DNA from: Herpetosiphon gulosus
GTDB lineage: Bacteria; Chloroflexota; Chloroflexia; Chloroflexales; Herpetosiphonaceae
Assembly (NCBI RefSeq): GCF_039545135.1
Contig: NZ_BAABRU010000002.1
Location: 1 to 64,000 of the forward strand
DNA length: 64,000 bases
Direction of reading: 5' to 3'
Made by a program: the position numbers and the translations under genes
The notes under the pieces: model-generated
What the model saw: the letters and a program-made list of their open reading frames with translations, nothing else
Database searches by the model: none
What the model was told of the DNA's origin: nothing
In this document: in pieces, positions 1 through 8,501 of the stretch
Numbering within the stretch: the first letter of the stretch is position 1
Layout of the letters: each line of letters begins with the position of its first letter

Positions 1-2
1 CG

Positions 3-485
3 GGTTGGTCGGCGGTCGTTGGTGCGGGTTTGTGTTTTGCTCGTGGCATGGTATCCCCTTACAAGCCTATTCTGGAAATGCTCGTCTTTGGGTTGGGAAC
101 CAAATACACACGCTATTGTACAGTCTCTCGCGTGCCGTTTGTAACTCGCACACCCCGCCCAACTCATGTGCCAATTACTCGCACACCTAAACCAACCCGC
201 GTGCCGATCACCCGCACGCCCGAAGTTACCCGCACGCCTTGGCCGACCCCACTTGCAACCCGCACGCCATTAGCAACACGTACACCCGAAGCTACCCGCA
301 CACCTTGGTCTACCCCACTTGCTACTCGTACTCCACTAGCAACGCGGACACCCGAAGCCACTCGTGTGCCGATGACACGCACGCCTGAAGCTACTCGGAC
401 ACCTTGGCCTACCCCACTTGCTACTCGTACTCCACTAGCAACGCGCACGCCTGAAGCAACAAAAACGCCAACTCCAACGCTTTAG
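3..485 (+). CDS. Thr-Pro repeat protein, 5' end outside window
   Basis: The frame is open to the left edge of the window and stops at 483-485, so the gene probably starts upstream; in-window TTG (30) and ATG (48) codons have no ribosome binding site. From about nucleotide 145 the protein is a repeat of Thr-Arg-Thr-Pro blocks alternating with Ala-Thr, Trp-Pro-Thr-Pro and Leu-Ala-Thr units, with about three longer periods of roughly 30 residues. This composition is typical of extended, surface-exposed stalks; no catalytic domain is visible. Frame 1 over about 4-143 encodes a hydrophobic, signal-like stretch that stops just where the repeats begin, so a frameshift between signal and stalk is possible. 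The next gene is also a Thr-Pro-rich surface protein. Function unknown. Confidence 0.5.
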   Translation, partial: GWSAVVGAGLCFARGMVSPYKPILEMLVFGLGTKYTRYCTVSRVPFVTRTPRPTHVPITRTPKPTRVPITRTPEVTRTPWPTPLATRTPLATRTPEATRTPWSTPLATRTPLATRTPEATRVPMTRTPEATRTPWPTPLATRTPLATRTPEATKTPTPTL

Positions 486-492
486 TTAAATT

Positions 493-531
493 CTAGAGCA
501 GCCAGATTGCATATTGATCTCGCTGCTCTAG
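493..531 (+). terminator. Hairpin after the Thr-Pro repeat gene
   Basis: A perfect 10-bp stem (CTAGAGCAGC at 493-502 with GCTGCTCTAG at 522-531) encloses a 19-nt loop, starting 8 bases after the stop codon. No T-run follows, so it may be a 3' processing or stabilising hairpin rather than a classical intrinsic terminator. Confidence 0.45.
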
Positions 532-697
532 CTATAAAAATAGTACTCAAGATTAAATAAGCATTTTCGATTTTTGTACGAGTGGTAATAATTAAATATC
601 GTCAATATAGGATTAAAGAACCACTCAATTGACATATCGATTAATCGAATACTTCGTTTCTCTCAATAGCAATCCTATTTTGGTGAAGGAGTATTCA

Positions 698-1480
698 ATG
701 TTCAGCTTTCGATCGATCTCAAGCAAGCAATTAACTCTATTTGCAAACAGTGTGGGATTATTGTTAATCGCAGGTTGTAGCCAAACAATCCAACAAACTC
801 AGAATTCCAGCAATTATCCTGCACCACAAGCTACGGCAACTGCTTTGATCGCTTCAGCCACCCGCACACCCCGACTAGAGCCAACGAAAACCAAAACTGC
901 TACCGCAGTGGCAAGTCCCACCCGTCCAGATGCCTACCCTCAGCCCACTAAAACTATGGTTGTTGTTGCGACCAGCACACCACGGCCTCAACCAACTAAA
1001 ATCGCCTCACCTGTGCCAGCAACTCCAAGCCAAACCGTGGTTGCAACCCGCACGCCACGGCCTGAACCAACATTAACGCCACGGCTAGCGCCAACTGCAA
1101 CCAGCATCCCACCAGTCAATCCTTATCCCCAGCCAACCGTTGGTACACAGCCAACGCTTGTAATTCAGCCAACAGCTGGCGTTCAACCAACAACTGGAAC
1201 GCAACCAGAATCAACTCAGACACCACAGTCAGAACCGACCGAGCAACCAGAACCAACCGAACAATCGGAGCCAACCCGCACGCCACGGCCAGAGCCAACT
1301 GCCAATCCCTATCCACAGCCACAGCCAACCCGTACACCACAGCCGCAACCGACGGCCAACCCCTATCCGCAGCCACAGCCAACCCGCACGCCCCGCCCTG
1401 AACCGACGGCCAACCCCTATCCGCAGCCACAGCCAACCCGCACGCCCCGCCCCGAACCAACTCAGCATCCCTATCCATAG
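698..1480 (+). CDS. Pro/Thr-rich lipoprotein
   Basis: Start chosen at ATG 698 because AAGGAG lies at 686-691, 6 nt upstream; a longer reading frame from 629 lacks a ribosome site. The 260-residue protein begins with a lipoprotein signal whose lipobox is LIAGC, making Cys27 the predicted lipidated residue. The rest is low complexity: Thr-Arg-Thr-Pro, Pro-Gln-Pro-Thr and Asn-Pro-Tyr-Pro blocks, with a C-terminal tandem unit of about 20 residues containing NPYPQPQPT repeated three times. It is probably a membrane-anchored extended stalk or adhesin-like surface protein. No enzymatic domain is visible. It resembles the preceding gene product in composition and may be its functional partner. Confidence 0.75.
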   Translation: MFSFRSISSKQLTLFANSVGLLLIAGCSQTIQQTQNSSNYPAPQATATALIASATRTPRLEPTKTKTATAVASPTRPDAYPQPTKTMVVVATSTPRPQPTKIASPVPATPSQTVVATRTPRPEPTLTPRLAPTATSIPPVNPYPQPTVGTQPTLVIQPTAGVQPTTGTQPESTQTPQSEPTEQPEPTEQSEPTRTPRPEPTANPYPQPQPTRTPQPQPTANPYPQPQPTRTPRPEPTANPYPQPQPTRTPRPEPTQHPYP

Positions 1481-1489
1481 GCTACAACA

Positions 1490-1525
1490 CAGCACGGGCG
1501 ATCGAATTCTTGATCGCCCGTGCTG
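1490..1525. terminator. Strong hairpin between convergent genes
   Basis: A perfect 14-bp GC-rich stem (1490-1503 with 1512-1525) and an 8-nt loop lie 10 bases after the lipoprotein stop and 10 bases before the stop of the convergent CARF-like gene. No long T-run is present on either side; by position it probably ends both transcripts. Confidence 0.6.
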
Positions 1526-1535
1526 CAATCTTTGA

Positions 1536-2492
1536 CTATATCGTCGATTGCTCAAGCCAAGCTTTAGAATCTTCATCAAAAGTAGGATCATCATAAAGAC
1601 TAGGCATATGACAGTCAATAATAAGATTATCCATTTGCTCTAAAAAATCTAACCCTTCTCGTGTGATGCTATTAATATCTGTTTGACGATCTCGATTTGT
1701 ATATCCTTGCCCATATATTTTAGTCATATGTGTTTGTATAAATGATCTTAAGTCAAGATTATCATTGAAGTTTTTATATCTGGAATATAAATCATTTGTT
1801 GTCAATGGATTCGCTTTTAATAGTTCTAATATTTTATATATATTAATTTTATCTATAGATGTTTGTATAAACGGCAGTACATTAAAGTAATTATCAGTAT
1901 TTGGATTTATATCTATAACATCTGGAACGCTAATAAACTTTTCATGTTCTTTACCTTGAGTAATAATATATTGTTTATTTGATTTATTCGTAAGTTGAGC
2001 CATTGACATTAATGCCAAATTTATTACATTTGCCCCTCCGGTAAGATTACACCAAATTTCTTTTCCTTGCCGATTAGGAGCTGAAAAATGATAGGTAACT
2101 CTTATCACTCTTTTAAGGCATTCTTGGAAATTATTTATATTTAACTTACACCAATAAAGCTTGCGTTTTTTCTTAGGGTCAAAATTTTTCCATTTTGTCA
2201 ATAATACTCGCTCTATTTCAGTACGAACATCACCTGGTGAAGCGTTACCTATATAGTCAAATGCATTCAATTTTCGTTCAACAACTTCAGGACTAGAGAA
2301 TAAAACTAATGCTTCAATGTAGCCTGCGTTTTTTTCCGAATGATTAATCCCGCCACTATTTTTAAACAAACGTTGAATCGATTCTGGTGGATTGGGTTTG
2401 GCACTCATTTGCAGAGCTTTTTCAATATAATCAACTGCGCAAGTTACTGCTCCAACCGAACGTCCTACACCCATAAAATGGTAAACACCCAT
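1536..2492 (-). CDS. CARF-like (CRISPR-associated Rossmann fold) protein with C-terminal winged helix
   Basis: ATG 2492 is preceded by GGAGGG (2498-2503); an upstream TTG at 2504 would place that site inside the gene. The protein has 318 residues. Seen: an N-terminal beta strand followed by a glycine-rich loop (YHFMGVGRSVGAVT, about residues 4-17), and near residue 150 the motif WCNLTGGANVINLALMSMA, which resembles the 'LTGGTK' ligand loop of CARF domains. About the last 100 residues look like a winged helix-turn-helix. Known: CARF domains bind cyclic oligoadenylates made during type III CRISPR interference, and CARF-wHTH proteins such as Csa3 are regulators. No cas gene or CRISPR array is seen here. 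The gene is clearly more AT-rich than its neighbours, suggesting acquisition. The CARF call is inference from motif pattern. Confidence 0.5.
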   Translation of the reverse strand: MGVYHFMGVGRSVGAVTCAVDYIEKALQMSAKPNPPESIQRLFKNSGGINHSEKNAGYIEALVLFSSPEVVERKLNAFDYIGNASPGDVRTEIERVLLTKWKNFDPKKKRKLYWCKLNINNFQECLKRVIRVTYHFSAPNRQGKEIWCNLTGGANVINLALMSMAQLTNKSNKQYIITQGKEHEKFISVPDVIDINPNTDNYFNVLPFIQTSIDKINIYKILELLKANPLTTNDLYSRYKNFNDNLDLRSFIQTHMTKIYGQGYTNRDRQTDINSITREGLDFLEQMDNLIIDCHMPSLYDDPTFDEDSKAWLEQSTI

Positions 2493-2524
2493 TCGACCCT
2501 CCAAATATGGTCATTGGTTGGTTT

Positions 2525-5500
2525 TTAGAGTTGTTCGAGCACGGCGCTCTCTTGGCCGAGCATTGAATAGAGGTTACTCAATAAGCCCTCTTGGGGATTG
2601 ATGCGATAGCTTGGCTCTAACATCACTTGACCCATCGGATTCGGCAAATAGATCGTAATTGGTTGATCGCCTTCGTAGCCGCGTAACACCCGATCAATCT
2701 CTTGCATGCGCCGAATATCAGTTTCGGTGTTGCCTGAGCGTGGCAAATAAATGTGCAGATGATAACGCGGCCCACTTGCAATCGCTACGTTGCTGCTATC
2801 TTCAGGCGCTGCAGTTGGCGCAACACTGACTTTACGTCGTGGCCGTGGCACAATGGTAACTGCGGCTGGGGTGGCTTCGCCGTGGCCGTTGCCATTGGGA
2901 TAATGCCCGTTGCCATTGCCATTACTTGCAGCATAGCCATTGCCATTCGCTGGGGCTGAATTAACGCTGGGTGTGCTCATAGCTGGACGTACCTCAACAT
3001 ACACATCTTCATTGAATGGTTCCTCTGGCATTGGTGCGCCATCATCAAGATACTCGGGCATAGCCTCAACTGCGCCAACCGAACGCCGTACCGCCACCGT
3101 AGCCGTAGGCACAGCCTTATTATTCGTTTGTTCAACCTTGAAAGCCGTAACCGATTCAAGCATCAACTGCATTTCGTCGCGGCGATTATCAACCTTGGCC
3201 GTAATTTGCACAATCGCATCATCAACCAACAGCTCGGCATATTGCTCCAAGGTTCGCGGAAAGGCCACAAATTCAATTTCGCCCTCAAGATCCTCGACCT
3301 TGCCCACCATCATCGAATCGCCTTTTTTGGTTTGGATGCGCTTGGTATTGTTAATCATGCCAATCAAGCGGATGGTTGTACCAATATGCTTTTTATCGAT
3401 CATGCCAAGGCTGATCCGGCCAGGATCGTGCGGGGCATTGGCTAAGGCTTGAGCCATGGGATGCGCAGAGATATACATTCCCAATAGCTCTTTTTCCCAG
3501 TTCAGCAATTCGCGCTGCATTTCGAGGCCAGTTGTGGCTGGAGGGAAGGGAATTGGTGCGATCGTCGGAGTGCTGGTTTGTTCGCCGCCGCCCAGCATAT
3601 CAAACAGGCTATTTTGGCCTGCTTCACGGGCTTTTTGGGTTTCATGGCCAGCACTAATCGCCCGATCAAGAATCGCAAGTTTCTGGTGACGTGTGCCAGG
3701 CAACGAATCCATCGCACCACACTTGACCAAACTTTCCATCACGCGCTTGTTGAGCACCCCGCGATCAACCCGCGCACAAAAGTCTTCGATGCTGCTGAAT
3801 GGGCCGCTTTCGTCGCGAACTTTCAAAATGGCCTGAATCGGGCCAATCCCAACGTTGCGAATTGCACTCAGGCCAAAGCGAATTCCACGATTGTATTTGA
3901 TGCCTTCGGGCAGTTCGCCAGCAATATCAACAATCGTAAAGCCTTCTTTGCTACCATTGACATCGGGCGGCGAGACGGCCACGCCCAAGCGCGAGGCTTC
4001 GGCCACGCTCTTGGCAACTTCGTCGATCTCGCCCGAAGCGGCTGAGAGCGTTGCAGTCATATATTCGGTGGGATAATTATTTTTGAGCCAAGCCGTTTGA
4101 TATGAGAGCAAACCGTAAAGTGTCGAGTGCGGACGGTTGAATGAATAGCCAGCAAATGGCAGAATCAGTTCCCACAGTTCATCGGCTTGGGCTTGGGTTA
4201 GGCCTTTGCGTAAACACCCTTCTTTAAACCGCACCGAGTTTTCCGCCATCAGTTCTTTGTTTTTCTTGCTGATAGCCTTAATCACGATATAGGCTTCACC
4301 AAGCGTATATTCGGCAACTGCTTGGAGCAATTGCATAATTTGTTCTTGATAAACGATAACCCCGTAGGTATCTTCAAGAATTGGCTTGAGAATCGGGTGA
4401 ATATATTTGATCGCGTGAGGATTATTTTTGTTGTGAATGTAGACTGGAATTTGTTCCAGCGGGCCTGGCCGATAGAGCGCCACCATACCGTACAAATCAT
4501 CGACCCGGGTGGGCTTGAGTTGCACGAGGTAACGAGTCATGCCCGCCGATTCAAGCTGGAAGACATCGACGGTCTCACCGCGACCAAGCGCTTCAAAGGT
4601 TTTCTTATCATCAAGCGGAATATCCGAGAGCCACATGGTTTGGCCGGTGGTTTGCTCGATTAGTTGCAAGGCTTCGGCGGCCACCGACAGGTTGGTCAAG
4701 CCCAAAATATCCATTTTGAGCAAGCCCATTTTGGCCAGCGTCGGTCCTTCAAAAGCGGCCATTACCCCATGTTCATCTTTGGTGGTGCGTTGCAATGGCA
4801 CCATGTTTTCGAGCGGATGGCGACTAACGACGACCCCACAGGCATGAGTTCCGACGCTCTTCATGCGCCCTTCAACTTTACGTGCCCAATCCATCAATTC
4901 GCGCAATTTGGGGTCGGTATCATAAATTTGCTTCAGTTCGGGTACTTTATCCAGCGATTTGGCGATCGTCATGCCCACAGGCAAGGTAGGAATTAATTTG
5001 GCAACTCGATCAACCTCACTGAGCGGAATATCAAGCACGCGGCCCATATCGCGCAAGGCTGCTTTTGCGCCTAGCGTGCCATAGGTGATAATTTGGGCCA
5101 CATTTTCACGGCCATATTTAGTTGCAATATAATCGAGAATTTCGCCACGCCGCGCATCGGCAAAGTCGGTGTCGATATCGGGCATTTCCAAGCGTTCGGG
5201 CGAGAGAAAGCGTTCGAACAGCAGCTTGTTCTGCACCGGATCAACATCGGTAATGCCTAAGCAGTAAAGCACCAACGAAGCACCTGCCGAACCCCGGGGC
5301 AGACATGGAATCCCATTTGAGCGGGCAAATTTAACGTAATCCCAAACGATCAACATATAATCCGGAAAGCCAGTTTGATTGATTACGTCAAGTTCATAAC
5401 TCAGGCGCTGCACATATTCCTCAGTGGGATTGCCATTACAGCGCTTGATCAAGCCTTCTTCGCAAATCAGCCGCAAGTACGAAGCAGCATCGTGGCCTTC

Positions 5501-6388
5501 AGGAATATCAAATTCGGGCAATTCGACCCGCCCGAAATCGAGTTTCAGGTTACACATATCGGCGATCCGGCGGGTATTTTCCATCGGAGCCGTGCCATAG
5601 ATCTTGTAGCGATCCCACATTTCATCGCCCGACATAATGTGGTAGGTTTCGTCCATTTGATAATTTTTCGAGCACAACTCTTGCAGCGTCAAGTTGAAGC
5701 CCATCGCCATCACCCGCGAATGGGTATCGAGATCTTCACGGCGCACAAAGTGAGTATCGTTGGTCGCCACCAAAGGCACATGCATTTCATTGGCGATTCG
5801 CACCAACTCTTCGTTAATTTCGACCAGTTCGGGGGTATTGTTGTGCAGTTGCAATTCGATGAAATAATTCTCAGGCCCGAATAAATCGCGGAACCATGCC
5901 ACCGTTTCGATGGCTTTTTGGCGTTGTTTAGCTTGAACTTGCTGAATCACTTCGCCCGCGATACACGACGATGTGACGATCAAGCCTTCGTGATACTGCT
6001 CAAGCAACTGGCGATCGATCCGTGGCCGCGCAAAAATGCCTTTGCCCATACCATCGAGATGTGAGCGCGAGGTCAATTTCACCAAATTGCGATACCCAAC
6101 CTCATTTTGAGCGATCAACAGCAAGTGATAATAATTTTTGCCGCCCTTGACCATGGGATCTTTAATCGAGTTGGGGGCGATATAGGCTTCCATACCAATA
6201 ATCGGCTTGACATTGGCTTTTTTGGCGTTGGCATAAAACTCCATCGCGCCATACATCACACCGTGGTCGGTTATGGCGATGCTGTCCATCTGAAGTTCAG
6301 CCGCACGTTCGGCAATGGCCTTGGTTGTGGCATAGCCATCAAGCAAGCTATACTCCGAGTGAACGTGAAGATGGACAAAATCTTTCAT
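2525..6388 (-). CDS. dnaE: DNA polymerase III subunit alpha
   Basis: Replicative DNA polymerase catalytic subunit of 1287 residues. Start ATG 6388 follows AGAGG with 6-nt spacing. An N-terminal PHP domain (HLHVHSEYSLLDG near residue 6) is followed by the polymerase core. The catalytic palm motif PDIDTDF puts acidic residues at D404, D406 and D408, and KMDILGL supplies D560; these correspond to the E. coli aspartates at 401, 403 and 555. A helix-hairpin-helix region precedes an OB fold at about 993-1083. Around 1143-1170 there is an unusual Asn-Gly-rich linker (NGNG repeats) leading to a C-terminal domain of about 80 residues. The total is about 120 residues longer than the usual 1160. It is transcribed away from an upstream region with DnaA-box-like sites. 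Confidence 0.97.
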   Translation of the reverse strand: MKDFVHLHVHSEYSLLDGYATTKAIAERAAELQMDSIAITDHGVMYGAMEFYANAKKANVKPIIGMEAYIAPNSIKDPMVKGGKNYYHLLLIAQNEVGYRNLVKLTSRSHLDGMGKGIFARPRIDRQLLEQYHEGLIVTSSCIAGEVIQQVQAKQRQKAIETVAWFRDLFGPENYFIELQLHNNTPELVEINEELVRIANEMHVPLVATNDTHFVRREDLDTHSRVMAMGFNLTLQELCSKNYQMDETYHIMSGDEMWDRYKIYGTAPMENTRRIADMCNLKLDFGRVELPEFDIPEGHDAASYLRLICEEGLIKRCNGNPTEEYVQRLSYELDVINQTGFPDYMLIVWDYVKFARSNGIPCLPRGSAGASLVLYCLGITDVDPVQNKLLFERFLSPERLEMPDIDTDFADARRGEILDYIATKYGRENVAQIITYGTLGAKAALRDMGRVLDIPLSEVDRVAKLIPTLPVGMTIAKSLDKVPELKQIYDTDPKLRELMDWARKVEGRMKSVGTHACGVVVSRHPLENMVPLQRTTKDEHGVMAAFEGPTLAKMGLLKMDILGLTNLSVAAEALQLIEQTTGQTMWLSDIPLDDKKTFEALGRGETVDVFQLESAGMTRYLVQLKPTRVDDLYGMVALYRPGPLEQIPVYIHNKNNPHAIKYIHPILKPILEDTYGVIVYQEQIMQLLQAVAEYTLGEAYIVIKAISKKNKELMAENSVRFKEGCLRKGLTQAQADELWELILPFAGYSFNRPHSTLYGLLSYQTAWLKNNYPTEYMTATLSAASGEIDEVAKSVAEASRLGVAVSPPDVNGSKEGFTIVDIAGELPEGIKYNRGIRFGLSAIRNVGIGPIQAILKVRDESGPFSSIEDFCARVDRGVLNKRVMESLVKCGAMDSLPGTRHQKLAILDRAISAGHETQKAREAGQNSLFDMLGGGEQTSTPTIAPIPFPPATTGLEMQRELLNWEKELLGMYISAHPMAQALANAPHDPGRISLGMIDKKHIGTTIRLIGMINNTKRIQTKKGDSMMVGKVEDLEGEIEFVAFPRTLEQYAELLVDDAIVQITAKVDNRRDEMQLMLESVTAFKVEQTNNKAVPTATVAVRRSVGAVEAMPEYLDDGAPMPEEPFNEDVYVEVRPAMSTPSVNSAPANGNGYAASNGNGNGHYPNGNGHGEATPAAVTIVPRPRRKVSVAPTAAPEDSSNVAIASGPRYHLHIYLPRSGNTETDIRRMQEIDRVLRGYEGDQPITIYLPNPMGQVMLEPSYRINPQEGLLSNLYSMLGQESAVLEQL

Positions 6389-6615
6389 AACAAACCTCTT
6401 CTATGGCTAGAGTTGCCCATAGCGAAAGCCGCCCACAAACTGGCGGCAAAAGAGCAAAAAATGCTTTACACAAATTGAGTGCAAAAGGTGGTTTTTAGGC
6501 CATCGCTATGGTAGAGAAAACGCTTATTCTCAGCTTGGTGTGTCAAGGGAGCGTGTAGTGTACTCAGAATTTGAGGTAAAAAAGCCCGTTTTGCTGGCTC
6601 CCGCTTAGTCTTTGT

Positions 6616-6644
6616 ATTATACCATAGCTGTTTGTGGATAACTA
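6616..6644 (-). promoter_or_regulatory. Candidate dnaE promoter
   Basis: On the minus strand a perfect -10 box TATAAT occupies 6621-6616. A weak -35 (TAGTTA, 6644-6639) lies 17 bp upstream. Transcription would start near 6609, giving a leader of about 220 nt before dnaE. One DnaA-box-like site overlaps the -35/spacer, suggesting the weak -35 may be compensated or controlled by DnaA. Confidence 0.5.
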
Positions 6645-6664
6645 CGTGAATAAGCTGTGGATTA
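6633..6664. promoter_or_regulatory. Two DnaA-box-like sites upstream of dnaE
   Basis: TGTGGATAA at 6633-6641 is the exact complement of the consensus box TTATCCACA. TGTGGATTA at 6656-6664 differs at one position. Both have the same orientation, 23 bp apart, and the first overlaps the predicted -35 of dnaE. Two boxes are too few for an origin; transcriptional control by DnaA is the more likely role. Confidence 0.5.
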
Positions 6665-6719
6665 AAGGTGTAAAACATTATGTCGAGGTTTCTGCATAAT
6701 CGCAGCTAGTAGGTTAAAC

Positions 6720-6763
6720 CCCAAGTGGGTTTGATCAAGTGACATCAATCAAACCCACTTGGG
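6720..6763. repeat. 16-bp perfect inverted repeat in intergenic DNA
   Basis: A 16-bp stem (6720-6735 with 6748-6763) surrounds a 12-nt loop. The arm reads CCAAGTGGGTTTGAT preceded by C. No T-run follows on either strand. It lies between the 3' side of the cdsA transcript and the dnaE promoter; it may end the cdsA message or be a protein-binding palindrome. Confidence 0.45.
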
Positions 6764-6794
6764 TAGCCTCAACAGCGATTAATCAACGTCTTAT

Positions 6795-7044
6795 TTAGCG
6801 CGCAACCTGCGGCAAATAGAACAAATATGTTGTAGTTTCGGGCGGGACAAAGCTAAGTGCTGCCACACCCAACGAAGAGTCGCACCAAGGTTGTAGCATC
6901 CCAACGCGCTAACGTACCAGTCGTAACCTTATCGAAGCGCTCGAACAGCCCATCAAGATATAAAAAGAATGATCGGCAACCAATACTTTCAGCACTTGAT
7001 CGAAGGTTGCAACTCATTGACAGTTTGTTCCATTGAAACGGCAC
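6795..7044 (-). pseudogene. Possible decayed secreted-protein fragment
   Basis: In one minus-strand frame a short stretch ends at a stop at 6795-6797 with a tail ending TYLFYLPQVAR. This is reminiscent of the YLPxV-type C-terminal tails common on Chloroflexota exported proteins. Upstream, other frames stay open over 6853-7044 without a credible start. The pattern would fit the frameshifted 3' end of a lost surface-protein gene. Weak evidence. The rest of 6389-7130 contains only the promoter, DnaA-like boxes and hairpin listed separately. Confidence 0.2.
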
Positions 7045-7130
7045 GATTGATCATGGGCCAGTAAAGCGAATTTAAAAACCCTACTCCCAAAAAGCAGCAG
7101 GGTTAACGTAGCAGTTGCTCAGCCAACGAT

Positions 7131-7973
7131 TTAGAGCCAAGCCACCAACACATAGTAGACCAACGGCGCAGTGAACAGCAGCGAATCAACCCGATCAAGC
7201 AAGCCGCCATGGCCAGGAATCAGATTGCCAGAATCTTTGACTCCTGCTTGGCGTTTTAACAACGATTCAGCCAAATCGCCGAGCGTGCCACCACCCGCCC
7301 CAATCACCCCCAGAATAATTGCTTGAACGAGGGTTAATGGCATACCTAAGAGTGCCACAATCCCAATTCCGGCAGCAATTGAGGCGATTGTACCGCCCAC
7401 AAAGCCTTCCCAAGTTTTTTTGGGGCTAAGCACTGGAGCCAGCTTATGTTTACCAAAGGTGCGGCCTGCAAAATAGGCTCCAGTATCTGAGGCCCAAGTC
7501 ACGGCGAAGGTGGCATAGATCCAAGCAGCACCCGTTTCAATATTGAGCGAGCTGAGCGGGCCGCCACTGAGGGTTGGGCTGGTTGCAGCACGCAGCAAAA
7601 CAAAATGGCTAAGCATTGCGCCAGCATAAATTGCGCTGCCCAAACTGGCTGCCCAAGCATCAAGAGCGCCTGTGCGTTCCCGCCGACTAATTTCATAGAT
7701 CAAACTAGCCATCGCGCCCAAGGTCACGACGGCTCCGGTTAAATTAACGTTGGTTTGTGGTTGAGCTACTGCCGCAGCCACAAAGGCCAAACCAAGGCCA
7801 ATCGCTAATGGCAAACGTGGATGATAGCCACCAACTCGCAAAATCCGCTGAATTTCATAGATGCCGATCACGACTGCGACGGCAATTAGGCCCGTTGTCC
7901 ACCAACCGCCCAACCACACAATGATCAATACGACTGGAGCTAATACCAAAGCGCTTGCAATTCGCGTGCCCAA
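7131..7973 (-). CDS. cdsA: Phosphatidate cytidylyltransferase
   Basis: Integral membrane enzyme that converts phosphatidic acid and CTP to CDP-diacylglycerol, the precursor of anionic phospholipids and phosphatidylethanolamine. The 280-residue protein has about eight hydrophobic helices. The family signature is in its last third: a SPKKTWEGFVGG block, and LGDLAESLLKRQAGVKDSG followed by PGHGGLLDRVDS. The start is TTG 7973, supported by GAGGAGG 5 nt upstream; no ATG fits as well. It stands alone, convergent with nothing and about 55 bp downstream of the DinB-like gene on the same strand, so the two may be cotranscribed. Confidence 0.95.
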   Translation of the reverse strand: MGTRIASALVLAPVVLIIVWLGGWWTTGLIAVAVVIGIYEIQRILRVGGYHPRLPLAIGLGLAFVAAAVAQPQTNVNLTGAVVTLGAMASLIYEISRRERTGALDAWAASLGSAIYAGAMLSHFVLLRAATSPTLSGGPLSSLNIETGAAWIYATFAVTWASDTGAYFAGRTFGKHKLAPVLSPKKTWEGFVGGTIASIAAGIGIVALLGMPLTLVQAIILGVIGAGGGTLGDLAESLLKRQAGVKDSGNLIPGHGGLLDRVDSLLFTAPLVYYVLVAWL

Positions 7974-8027
7974 CGTGGCCTCCTCTATGGGTTTATAGGC
8001 TGAGAACGTTGGTTAGCATACCACGAA

Positions 8028-8501
8028 TTAACGTCCCCAAAAATGCAACACAATATCTTGATCGAAGGTTTTTTGGCCATAATCATGCAATATTCGCAAG
8101 ATTTGTGCCCGATGATCGGTTGCATGATTGGCAAGTTGGACTAAAACCTGCCAGTGGGCCAAATTCATGCCTGGCAATACGTCGGCCAATTGCTCATCGC
8201 TCAATTGATCGACATAGGTGGTTACTTGGCTGCGCATCTGATTAAACACGTCGCGCACGCTGGCAATCGTTGGATATTCCAGCGGATCAAGATGTTTTGG
8301 CCGCTCACCTGTTTGCAAACCTGTAAGCCATGCTCGTTCGACGCTGGCGATATGCACCAAATGATTGCGCAACGAACCCTGCGAATAGGGGTAATCAGCG
8401 CAAAATTGTTCGTCACTCAAGCCCTCAATACTACTCCAAATCCGTTGATCAAAATCGGCGTTGTAAGCCAATAAGCCTTTGATAACCGTCAATGCTTGCA
8501 T
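8028..8501 (-). CDS. DinB-family four-helix protein
   Basis: Start ATG 8501 has GAGG 6 nt upstream; the longer TTG form at 8513 would overlap that site. The 157-residue sequence fits the DinB/DUF664 four-helix bundle. A likely metal triad is formed by a histidine in LRNHLVHIASVE (about residue 50) and the pair in NHATDHRAQI (about residues 127-131). Members of this superfamily are metal-binding and include mycothiol- or bacillithiol-dependent transferases and uncharacterised stress proteins; the substrate here cannot be deduced. It lies just upstream of cdsA on the same strand. Three other proteins of related fold, two clear and one doubtful, are encoded in this window. Confidence 0.75.
   Translation of the reverse strand: MQALTVIKGLLAYNADFDQRIWSSIEGLSDEQFCADYPYSQGSLRNHLVHIASVERAWLTGLQTGERPKHLDPLEYPTIASVRDVFNQMRSQVTTYVDQLSDEQLADVLPGMNLAHWQVLVQLANHATDHRAQILRILHDYGQKTFDQDIVLHFWGR

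Noticed and set aside
164-448. 94-codon reverse-strand reading frame
   Set aside because: It is the mirror of the Thr-Pro repeats; periodic DNA keeps several frames open, and there is no ribosome site.
145-485. CRISPR-like periodic repeats
   Set aside because: The period is coding (multiples of three), has no unique spacers and translates into Thr-Pro repeats.
1116-1618. Reverse-strand frames across the lipoprotein gene
   Set aside because: They mirror the Pro/Thr repeats, lack ribosome sites and run through the terminator hairpin.
6616-6664. Chromosomal origin of replication
   Set aside because: Only two DnaA-box-like sites, no AT-rich unwinding region and no dnaA/dnaN/parA neighbours.
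6466-6678. Short minus-strand frame upstream of dnaE
   Set aside because: It spans the predicted dnaE promoter and DnaA boxes and shows no protein-like features.
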